From Nocardioides sp. TF02-7 (GTDB taxonomy: Bacteria > Actinomycetota > Actinomycetes > Propionibacteriales > Nocardioidaceae), in the NCBI RefSeq assembly GCF_022437945.1, contig NZ_CP092535.1:1922001-1986000 (forward strand): 64,000 nt of DNA, given 5' to 3'. Below the pieces are notes generated by a model. The model did no database searches. It had not been told where the DNA came from and was given only the letters and a program-made list of their open reading frames with translations. Each line of letters opens with the position of its first letter. Position 1 is the first letter of the stretch. The position numbers and the translations under genes are program-made. Of this stretch, positions 50,620 to 59,756 are shown one piece after another.

Positions 50620-52122
50620 ATGACCACCGTCACCAGTGACCACTCCGAGCTCCTTCCCGCCGTGCGCGACTTCCTGGCCAAGCCCAAGCAGCTGCTCATC
50701 GACGGCGAGTGGGTCGACGCCCAGGACGGCCGCACGTTCGCGACGATCAACCCGGCGACCGAGGAGGAGCTGACCCAGGTCGCCCAGGGCGCCGCCGCCG
50801 ACGTCGACCGCGCGGTCCGTGCCGCGCGTCGCGCGTTCGAGGCCGGCTCGCCGTGGGCCCGGATGAGCCCCCGCGAGCGCTCGCACCTGCTGTGGCGCAT
50901 CGGCGACATGATCGACGAGCGGGCGCAGGAGTTCGCCCAGCTCGAGTCGCTCGACAACGGCAAGCGCCTCGAGGCCGCCCTCGGCGACGTGGGCGTCGCC
51001 GCCGAGCTGTTCCGCTACTTCGCCGGGTGGGCGACCAAGATCGAGGGCACCACCATCCCGATGTCGGTGCCGGGCCGTGAGTTCCACGCCTACACCCGCC
51101 GCGAGCCGATCGGCGTCGTCGCCGGCATCGTGCCGTGGAACTTCCCGCTCACGATGGCCTGCTTCAAGGTCATCCCGGCGATCACCGCCGGCAACACCGT
51201 GGTGCTCAAGCCCGCCGAGCAGACCCCGCTGAGCGCCCTGCGCCTCGGCGAGCTGCTCCTCGAGGCCGGCGTCCCCGCCGGTGTCGTCAACGTCGTCCCC
51301 GGCTTCGGTGACGCCGGTGCCGCGCTGGTCGACCACCCGGGCGTCGACAAGGTCGCCTTCACCGGCAGCACCGAGGTCGGCAAGAAGATCGCCGCGGGTG
51401 CCTCCAAGAACCTGAAGAAGGTGTCGCTGGAGCTCGGCGGCAAGGCGCCGAACATCATCTTCGCCGACGCCGACCTCGACGCCGCGGTGGCCGGTGCCGC
51501 CCTGGCGGGCTACTTCAACGAGGGCCAGTGCTGCGTCAACGGCTCGCGCCTCTACGTGCAGCGGGCGGTCTTCGACGAGGTGATCGAGGGCGTCGCCGCG
51601 GCGGCGCGCGCGATCAAGGTCGGCGACGCGTTCGACCCGAGCACCGACATGGGTCCGCTGGTCTCCCAGGAGCAGCACGAGAAGGTCATGGGCTACGTCC
51701 GGGGCGCCATCGCCGACGGTGCGACCGTCGTCGCCGGCAGCGGCGACCCGGCCGCCGACCGTGGCTACTTCTTCCAGCCGACGCTGATCAAGGACGTCAC
51801 CGAGGACATGGCCGTCCAGACCGACGAGATCTTCGGTCCGGTCGTGACCGCGATCCCGTTCGACACCGAGGACGAGGTCGTCGCCGCGGCCAACAACACC
51901 GTCTACGGCCTCGCCGCCGGTGTCTGGTCGCGCGACCTCGGCACGGCGCACCGCGTCGGCTCCAAGCTGCGCGCGGGCACGGTGTGGCTCAACACCTGGC
52001 ACGCCGACGACGTCACCCTGCCCCGTGGCGGCTACAAGCAGTCCGGCTGGGGCCGCGAGCTCGGTTCGTTCGGTCTCGACGACTACACCGAGCTCAAGAC
52101 CGTCATCGCCGAGCTGCGCTGA
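50620..52122 (+). CDS. aldehyde dehydrogenase of the uronate operon
   Basis: Tetrameric-type ALDH of 500 residues, intact. WNFPLTMACFK, KPAEQTPLSA, FTGSTEVGKK, catalytic Glu in LELGGKAP, catalytic Cys in GQCCVNGSR and EIFGPV are present. It is placed between the importer and the KDPG aldolase. The core pathway from KDG needs no aldehyde oxidation, so it probably handles an aldehyde made from the imported substrate, for example a C6 aldehyde or a semialdehyde. The RBS is AAGGAAAGG, and the stop overlaps the eda start (TGATG). Confidence 0.9.
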   Translation: MTTVTSDHSELLPAVRDFLAKPKQLLIDGEWVDAQDGRTFATINPATEEELTQVAQGAAADVDRAVRAARRAFEAGSPWARMSPRERSHLLWRIGDMIDERAQEFAQLESLDNGKRLEAALGDVGVAAELFRYFAGWATKIEGTTIPMSVPGREFHAYTRREPIGVVAGIVPWNFPLTMACFKVIPAITAGNTVVLKPAEQTPLSALRLGELLLEAGVPAGVVNVVPGFGDAGAALVDHPGVDKVAFTGSTEVGKKIAAGASKNLKKVSLELGGKAPNIIFADADLDAAVAGAALAGYFNEGQCCVNGSRLYVQRAVFDEVIEGVAAAARAIKVGDAFDPSTDMGPLVSQEQHEKVMGYVRGAIADGATVVAGSGDPAADRGYFFQPTLIKDVTEDMAVQTDEIFGPVVTAIPFDTEDEVVAAANNTVYGLAAGVWSRDLGTAHRVGSKLRAGTVWLNTWHADDVTLPRGGYKQSGWGRELGSFGLDDYTELKTVIAELR

Positions 52123-52751
52123 TGGCCGGTGTGCTGGGGGGCCACCAGGTGGTCCCCGTGGTGGTGCTCGACGACCCGGGCCGCGCCGATGACCTCGGCG
52201 CCGCCCTGGTCGCCGGCGGCCTGCCGGTCGCCGAGGCTACCTTCCGCACGCCGGAGGCCGCCGCCGTCCTGCGGCGGCTGGCCGAGCGCTCCGACCTGCT
52301 GGTCGGTGCCGGCACCGTCATCACGGCCGACCAGGTCGACCAGGCGCACGACGCGGGTGCCCGCTTCATCGTGTCGCCCGGCCTGAGCACGGCGGTCGTC
52401 CGCCGTGCCCAGGAGCTCGACCTGCCGGTCTTCCCCGGGGTGAGCTCGGCGACCGAGATCATCGCCGCGCTCGACCTGGGTCTCGACACCGTGAAGTTCT
52501 TCCCCGCGGAGGCCAACGGCGGGCTGCCGACCATCAAGGCGCTCGCCGCCGCGTTCCCCCAGGTGCGGTTCGTGCCGACCGGCGGCATCACCGCCGACAG
52601 CGCGCCGTCGTACCTGGCGCACCCGGCGGTCTCGGCCGTGGGCGGCAGCTGGATGGTCGCACCCGGCCTCCTCGCCGCCGGGCAGTGGGACGAGGTCACC
52701 GCGCTGCGCGGCGACCGTCGCCGCCTGCCAGCCGGCCTCCCCCACCCTTGA
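52122..52751 (+). CDS. eda: 2-keto-3-deoxy-6-phosphogluconate aldolase
   Basis: Class I aldolase of 209 residues that cleaves KDPG to pyruvate and glyceraldehyde-3-phosphate. The catalytic Lys is Lys125 (DTVKFFPAE), Glu38 and Arg42 lie in AEATFRTP, and the phosphate loop is PTGGITADS with GGSWM. These correspond to E. coli Lys133, Glu45 and Arg49. TGATG overlap with the ALDH gene. Confidence 0.94.
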   Translation: MAGVLGGHQVVPVVVLDDPGRADDLGAALVAGGLPVAEATFRTPEAAAVLRRLAERSDLLVGAGTVITADQVDQAHDAGARFIVSPGLSTAVVRRAQELDLPVFPGVSSATEIIAALDLGLDTVKFFPAEANGGLPTIKALAAAFPQVRFVPTGGITADSAPSYLAHPAVSAVGGSWMVAPGLLAAGQWDEVTALRGDRRRLPAGLPHP

Positions 52752-52763
52752 AGGAGCATCTGC

Positions 52764-53861
52764 ATGATCAACGTCCGTCCCGCCGAGGAGTGCGAGTTCG
52801 ACATCGTCGCGCTCGGCGAGGTGATGCTGCGGCTGGACCCGGGCGACACCCGGGTGCGCACGGCGCGCCGGTTCGAGGCCTGGGAGGGCGGAGGTGAGTA
52901 CAACGTCGCCCGGGGCATGCGCAAGGTGTTCGGCCTGCGGGCCGGGGTCGTGACCGCCCTGGCGGACAACGAGGTCGGCCACCTGGTCGAGAACCTGATC
53001 ATGCAGGGTGGTGTCGACACCTCGCTGATCCGGTGGGAGAAGTACGACGGCATCGGCCGCACCACGCGCAACGGGCTCAACTTCACCGAGCGCGGGTTCG
53101 GGGTGCGCGGCGCGGTCGGTGTGTCCGACCGGGCCAACACCGCGATCAGCCAGATGAAGCCCGGCGACGTCGACTGGGACGACCTGTTCGGCCGGCGCGG
53201 CGTGCGCTGGCTCCACACCGGCGGCATCTTCGCCGGGTTGTCGGAGTCGTCGGCCGCGGTGGCCGAGGAGGCGATGGCGGCCGCGCAGAAGCACGGCACG
53301 ATCGTCTCCTTCGACCTCAACTACCGGCCGAGCCTGTGGGCGGGCATCGGGGGCACCGAGGTCGCCCGCGACGTCAACACCCGGCTCGCGAGCCACGTCG
53401 ACGTCATGATCGGCAACGAGGAGGACTTCACCGCCGCGCTCGGCTTCAGCGTCGAGCACGTCGACGAGCACCTCCGCACGCTGCCGATCGACAGCTTCGC
53501 GGCGATGGTCGGCACCGTGGCGGAGAAGATGCCGTGGCTGTCGGTCGTCGGGACGACGCTGCGCACCGTGCACACGGCGAGCGACAACGACTGGCAGGCG
53601 ATCGCGTGGTCGCCGGAGACCGGCGTGCTGTCGTCGACGCCGCGTGACCACCTGGCGATCTACGACCGGGTGGGCGGCGGCGACGGCTTCGCCTCCGGTC
53701 TCGTCTACGGCCTCCTGGCGGGCGAGGAGCTCCAGCAGTGCCTGGAGCTCGGCGCCGCGCACGGAGCGCTCGCGATGACGACGCCGGGCGACACGTCGAT
53801 GGTGACCCGGGAGGAGGTCTACGCCCTCGCTTCGGGCGGTAGCGCGCGCGTGCGCCGCTGA
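52764..53861 (+). CDS. kdgK: 2-keto-3-deoxygluconate kinase (PfkB family)
   Basis: Sugar kinase of 365 residues that phosphorylates KDG to KDPG. PfkB signatures: the substrate loop WEGGGEYNVARGM, NYRPSLW, GNEEDF and the catalytic Asp in VGGGDGFASGL. It is last in the operon and followed by a strong terminator. RBS GAAGGAG. Together with kduI, kduD and eda it completes the route from unsaturated uronate to pyruvate. Confidence 0.93.
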   Translation: MINVRPAEECEFDIVALGEVMLRLDPGDTRVRTARRFEAWEGGGEYNVARGMRKVFGLRAGVVTALADNEVGHLVENLIMQGGVDTSLIRWEKYDGIGRTTRNGLNFTERGFGVRGAVGVSDRANTAISQMKPGDVDWDDLFGRRGVRWLHTGGIFAGLSESSAAVAEEAMAAAQKHGTIVSFDLNYRPSLWAGIGGTEVARDVNTRLASHVDVMIGNEEDFTAALGFSVEHVDEHLRTLPIDSFAAMVGTVAEKMPWLSVVGTTLRTVHTASDNDWQAIAWSPETGVLSSTPRDHLAIYDRVGGGDGFASGLVYGLLAGEELQQCLELGAAHGALAMTTPGDTSMVTREEVYALASGGSARVRR

Positions 53862-53968
53862 CCTTCGCCGAAACGACCTCGCAGACCCGCTTTCCTTCCT
53901 ATGCTGGGCCCGCCACGACGCGGGGCCCTCAGTGTGCCCAGCCCTGCCACTGTGGCGCACTACCTCCT

Positions 53969-54003
53969 CCGGCCCACCCCGCATCCTCCGCGGGGTGGGC
54001 CGG
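53969..54003 (+). terminator. terminator of the uronate operon
   Basis: A perfect 14-bp stem (CCGGCCCACCCCGC at 53969-53982 and its complement at 53990-54003) around a 7-base loop. It lies about 107 bases past kdgK and abuts the first operator of the next gene. Confidence 0.8.
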
Positions 54004-54051
54004 AGTTCATGTATCTGAACTAGATGGGGATTTCGTTCACGATCTTGGACA
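54004..54051. promoter_or_regulatory. two KdgR-like operators upstream of copper oxidase gene
   Basis: AGTTCATGTATCTGAACT (54004-54021, perfect 6-bp arms) and CGTTCACGATCTTGGACA (54034-54051). Both share the layout GTTCA-N6-TGRAC with the sites at kduI. The centres are 30 bases apart, about three helical turns, and both lie directly upstream of the -35 element. Confidence 0.65.
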
Positions 54052-54057
54052 GGGTTC

Positions 54058-54086
54058 TTGACTCTGTGTGACGGCCCTCATAACGT
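54058..54086 (+). promoter_or_regulatory. promoter of copper oxidase gene
   Basis: TTGACT (54058-54063), 17 bases, TAACGT (54081-54086). Transcription would start near 54093, leaving an untranslated leader of about 57 bases. Confidence 0.6.
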
Positions 54087-54149
54087 CAGCCCCGAGTACG
54101 CCTGCCCGAGGCGTATCTCGAGTCGAGCCGAGTCAAAGGAAATCTCCGA

Positions 54150-57100
54150 ATGAACGTGCTTCGCAGGCCCCGTCTGCGCACAGTCGAGCGGTGTCGCCGC
54201 TCACTGGCGCACCTCGTCGCGGTGACCGCGGCGCTGGCGGTCGCGCTCCCGGTCCTCGCCGGGTCCGTGTCCCCCAGCCTCCGCGGACCCCACCGACGGC
54301 AACCTCAAAGTCCTGCTCTTCTACAAGACCCAGTTCCACGCCTCCCACGTCCAGGCCCGCCAGGCCGTCAGGGACCTCGCCCAGGAGCTCGCCACCGAGC
54401 ACGAGCAGGTCCTGGAGATCGAGGAGACCGACGACGCCGCGGCGTTCACCGAGGAGAACCTCGCTGACAAGGACGTCCTCGTCTTCGCGCAGACCGGCGG
54501 CGTGCTCTTCAACGACGCCCAGCGCGCCGCGCTGGAGGACTACATCCGCGGCGGTGGCGGCTTCATGGGCCTCCACTACACCGGTTGGTCCGTGGGCCAG
54601 AGCGAGCACGACGTCAACCCGTTCTACCTCGAGCTGGTCGGTGCGATGTCGGAGGGCCACCCGGAGAACCCGGGCGTGCGCTCGGGCCGCGTGGTCAACA
54701 CCGACCCGTCGCACCCGCTGACCGCGAACCTGCCGGCCGACATCACCCGCAACGACGAGTGGTACGACTGGACGTTCAACCCGGCCGGCAACGTGCGCAC
54801 GCTGCTCGAGACCGACGAGAGCTCCTACAGCAGCCTCGGCCGCCAGGGCACGACGCACCCGATCACGTGGTGCCAGCAGATCGACTCGGGCCGATCCTGG
54901 TACACCGCGCTCGGTCACGAGGGCTCGGCGTACGCGGAGCCGTTCATGCGCACCCAGATGCGCAACGGCCTCGCCTACTCGGCCGGCCTCGTGGACGCCG
55001 ACTGCACGCCGCCGGCGAAGGACGAGCAGGGCGAGTGGAGCGGCGTGACGCCGTGGCCGCTGATGCCGATCAACATGGCGCTCACCTCCGACGGCAAGGT
55101 GCAGTCCTTCGGCAGCGTCTCGACCGGCTGCAACGACTCGACCCCGTTCGACTTCTCCGGTGACGGCTGCATCTCGCAGGGCGGCCAGACCGAGATCGAC
55201 GTCTGGGACCCGAGCGAGGAGCGGACGCTCGACAACCTCTACGACGGCGTCATCGCCAACACGACGTACACCGACCTGTTCTGCTCGATGCAGGTGCAGA
55301 ACCCGCACCGCAAGTCGATCATGACGGTCGGCGGTGACGACAGCCTCGGCGCCAACGCGCCCAACGACGCGGCGATCGGTGTCACCAACTACACCACCAA
55401 CACGGGCATCACCGACGAGGCGCCGATGCACTTCCCGCGGTGGTACCCGACCGGCACCACGCTGCCCGACGGCCGCATCGTCGTGCAGGGCGGCAGCTCC
55501 AAGGGCGGCCCGGGTGGCCCCGGCGTCATCACGCCGGAGGTCTACAACCCCGACGAGGGCTCCGGCTGGAAGCTGCTGACCGGCGCGACCAGCCAGGACG
55601 CGTACGGCGACGGCGGCAACGGCCAGCCCGACGAGAACCGCTGGTGGTACCCCCGGGCCTTCGTGGTCCCCGGCAAGGGGCACCGTCTTCAACATCAGCG
55701 GCACCGCGATGTTCGAGCTGGACACCGACGGCGAGGGTGAGATCACCCACTTCGACCGGCTCCCGACGGACATCGCCGACCAGGGCCCGCTGGGCCGGCC
55801 GGTCGGCGCCACGTCGACGGCCGCGATGTACCGGCCCGGCAAGATCCTGCAGGTCGGTGGCGGCCACTGGGTCAACGGCGGCGGCCCCGCCGGCGCCCGC
55901 GCCGGCTTCACCGTCGACCTGACCGGCCCCGGCGGCGTCGAGGACCCGATCATCGAGGCCACCTCGCCGATGGAGTACCAGCGCCACTGGCCGACCGCGA
56001 CGGTCCTGCCCAACGGCGACGTGATGGTCTCCGGCGGCAGCCGCGACAACAACGGCAACGGTGGCTACGTCACCAACGCCGAGATCTGGAACCCCGACAC
56101 CGACACCTGGACCACCATCGAGGTGCCCTACGAGCACGCCCGGCTCTACCACTCGGCCGCGCTGCTCCTGCCCGACGGTCGGGTCATGATCGGTGGCGGC
56201 GGCGTGCCCGGCCCGCGGAACTACCGCGACGTCGAGTACTACTCGCCCGCCTACCTGTTCGACGGTGACGAGCCGGCTGTCCGGCCCGAGATCACCAAGG
56301 CGCCGAAGAAGCTCGGCTACGACGGCACCTTCGAGATCCAGACCGACGGTCCGATCGAGCGGGTCACCCTGGTCCGCAACGGCTCGGTGACCCACGGGTT
56401 CAACAACGACCAGAACTTCCAGGACCTGGAGTTCAGCCAGAACGGCAACACGGTCTCGATCGACTCCCCGGTCGACTCCACCTACGCGCCCCCGGGCTCG
56501 TACATGCTGTTCGTCTTCGACGCCGACGGCACGCCGTCGGTCGCGAAGATCGTCGACATCGACCCCGAGGTCCGGATGGACCAGCGGACGCCGAAGATCG
56601 TCGACCAGTTCGAGTACCCCAAGCTCCCCACGGAGTGGCGGGGCGCGAACCCGCCGATGGTCATCGACGTGGCCCCCGGCAACGGCCGGATGGCTCCGTG
56701 GGAGGTCACCAGCCAGGTGCAGCTCGTGCGCGGTGCGTCCACCGGGCAGGGCGGTCTCGGGCTGACCGGCTACCAGCTCGCGCTGGGCAGCTCGGGTGAC
56801 GTCGAGCGGACGATCAAGGGTCTGAGCACGGGCCGCGACTACCGGGTCTCGTTCCGGATGGCTCGCGACAACCGCTCGGCAGCCGGCCTCGGCGACGCCG
56901 TGGCGGACCTGACCGTCGGCTCGCTGACGGCGACGCTCACCGCGACGTCGGAGTTCTCCTCGCAGACCGCCTACGACTACTACGTCGGCACGTTCACGGC
57001 CGACCAGCGGTCGGAGGTGCTCCGCCTGAAGGGCTCGGGTGAAGGCGCCGGCCTCATGATCGACGACCTGGTCGTCATCGCCGAGGACCCGGAGACGTCC

Positions 57101-59611
57101 GACATCCCCGTCCACTACGAGTTCGAGGAGGGCGAGGGGTCGACGGCCGCCAACACCGGCACCGACACCTCGGTCGACGCGGCCACGCTGGTGGGTGACA
57201 CGGGCTGGTCGGAGAACGGCGTGTTCGGCTCGGCGCTCGACCTGGTCGGTGGCGAGAACACCAACACCGTCGACCTGCCGGACAACCTGCTGCAGGGCGA
57301 GGACGCCTTCACGACCTCGTTCTGGGTGCGGCCCGACACCAAGGGGAACTGGATCAACCTGTTCCACATCGGTGACGGCCTCGGGGACGACGGGAGCTTC
57401 TTCCAGATCCAGATGCAGACCCAGGCCCGCAACCCGGGCAACTCCGGTCTCGCGGCGACCTTCAAGGCCAAGGGCAGCAACGTGCAGGAGCGCGTCTACG
57501 CCACGCCGACGCAGGACGTGACCGAGGGCCAGTGGAACCACGTGGTGTTCGTCCGTGACGGTGCGACCGGCACGCTGTTCCTCAACGGTGTCGAGATCGC
57601 GAGCCGGGACGACCTGACGATCGACATGACCGATGTCGGTCCGACCGCCAACAACTGGCTGGGTCGCAACGGCTACCCGGACCCGGCGTACGACGGCCTG
57701 ATGGACGACGTGCGTGTCTACACCTCCGCCCTGACGAGTGACGACGTGGCGGCGATGTACGACGAGGGCTCGGCGCTGCGCACCACCACGACGGTGTCGG
57801 TCGACCCGGCCTCCCCGTCGCCGTTCGGCGAGCCGGTGACGGTCTCGGCGACGGTCGACGCGGACGGTGACGCCCCGGTCGAGGGCTCGGCCGAGCTCTG
57901 GATCAAGGGCAGCCGTGTGGGCACCCCGGTGGAGGTGGTCGACGGGACGGTGACGTTCCCGGAGGTCGCGCTCTCCTCGGGCGACCACGCCATCGAGGTC
58001 CGGTTCACGGCGGCCGACGGCTGGCGTGACTCGGTCGGCACGCTGACCCACACGGTCGAGCGGCCGCCGGTCGGTGAGGGCGTTCCGGTCCACTACACCT
58101 TCGACGAGGGTGCGGGGACCACCGCCGACAACACCGGTCTGGACTCGTCGATCGGCGAGGCCCAGCTGCAGGGCGCCGTGGGTTGGTCGCCGGACGGCAA
58201 GTACGGCTCCGCGCTCTCGTTCCCCGGCGGCGACGCCGGCACCGGGAACCACGTGCGGCTGCCGGACAACATCGAAGCCGGCCTCGACGAGGAGTTCTCC
58301 ACCTCGCTCTGGCTCCGGCCGAACCAGCTGCCCCAGTGGGTGGCGCACCTGCAGATCGGCAGCAGCACGGACACGTTCTTCCTGCTGCAGTCGAACACCA
58401 ACGCCAGCGGTCCGACCGGGTTCGCTGCGACGTTCAAGGCCCCGGGGACCCCGGGCTCTGCGCAGGAGCGACTCATCCTCGGCCCGGGCAACGACATCCC
58501 GCTCAACGAGTGGACCCATGTCGTGTTCACCATGAGCGGCTCGACCGGCAAGCTGTACTTCAACGGCGAGCTGGTGGGCACCCGGGAGGACTTCACCGTC
58601 AGCATCGGTGACGTCGGCGTCGGCGGCGAGACCACGATGAACCTGCTCGGCGGCACCAGCTGGCCGGACCAGCGTTACAACGGTCTCATCGACGACTTCC
58701 GGCTGTACGGCTACGAGCTGTCGGACGAGCAGGTCGAGGAGCTGTTCAACGCGCCTCCGCCGAACGTGGCCCCCGAGGCCGCGGACGACGCCTACGACAC
58801 CACCGAGGGCAACCCCCTCGAGGTGCCGGCGCCCGGTGTGCTCGACAACGACACCGACGCGGACGGCGACGACCTCACCGCGACGAACGTCACCCAGCCC
58901 GACAACGGCGACGTGACGCTCGACGAGGACGGCTCGTTCACCTACACGCCGGACGCCGGGTTCTCCGGCACCGACACCTTCACCTACACCGCCAACGACG
59001 GGTCCGCGGACTCGGCGCCGGCGACGGTGACGATCACGGTCGAGGCGGCTCCCGAGCCCGTCGAGACCACGATCACGGCGTCGGTGAAGGCGGTCACCTA
59101 CGGCAAGCGCGCAACGGTCGTCGCGACCGTCTCGCCGGACGCCGCTGGTGGCGAGGTCACGGTCTCGCTGGGTGCCAAGGAGCTCGGCTCCGCGGACCTG
59201 GTGAACGGCACGGCGCGGGTCAAGCTGCCCGCCAAGCCGTTCGCGCCGGGCAAGCGCCAGCTGACCGTGAGCTACGCCGGTGACGACTCGCACGAGGCGT
59301 CGTCGACGACGGTCGCCCTGACGGTCCAGAAGGTCGCGCCGAAGCTGCGGGTGCAGGCACCCAAGGCGATCAAGCGCGGCAAGAAGGCCACCGTCAAGGT
59401 CGCGCTCACCGCACCCAACCAGGTGCGCGTGGCCGGCAAGGTGCGGATCACCGTCAACGGCAAGAAGGCCGTCCGCGTGCTCAAGGCGGGCAAGGTGACG
59501 GTCAAGCTGCCCAAGGCCAAGGCCGGGAAGATCCGGGTCAAGGTCGTCTACACCGGCAGCAAGCACGTCAAGAAGGCGAGCAAGACGGTGGTGATCAAGG
59601 TCAAGCGCTAG
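54150..59611 (+). CDS. secreted ThuA / copper-radical (galactose/glyoxal) oxidase-like multidomain protein (two frameshifts)
   Basis: About 1,819 residues after removing one C from 54271-54275 and one G near 55677. Signal peptide ends VSPASA. Order: ThuA domain (about 50-290); kelch-type oxidase domain (about 300-705); DUF1929-type Ig domain (about 710-800); a CBM-like region (820-985); LamG 1 (985-1200); Ig-like; LamG 2 (1310-1530); cadherin-like (1540-1630); Ig-like and a Lys-rich C-terminal module. The oxidase residues of galactose oxidase are all present: Cys378 (LFCSMQ), Tyr432 (RWYPTG), Tyr666-His667 (RLYHSAA) and His748 (SVTHGF), equivalent to Cys228, Tyr272, Tyr495-His496 and His581 with similar spacing. 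It should oxidise a primary alcohol or aldehyde to give H2O2. RBS AAAGGA before ATG 54150. Confidence 0.85.
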
Positions 59612-59642
59612 CACCACCGAGCACTGCCGGACAGTGCAAGGA

Positions 59643-59676
59643 CGCGGGCCCGGGCGAGCAGTCGCCCGGGCCCGCG
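59643..59676 (+). terminator. terminator of copper oxidase gene
   Basis: A perfect 15-bp stem (CGCGGGCCCGGGCGA at 59643-59657 and its complement at 59662-59676) around GCAG, 32 bases past the stop. Confidence 0.8.
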
Positions 59677-59756
59677 GCCGTTGGGGCCGCGCGTCCCGAC
59701 GGCGTGGCGGCACGGCCGCCGTACCCCCGATCCCTCCCGAAAGGCTGGTCCCCTCG

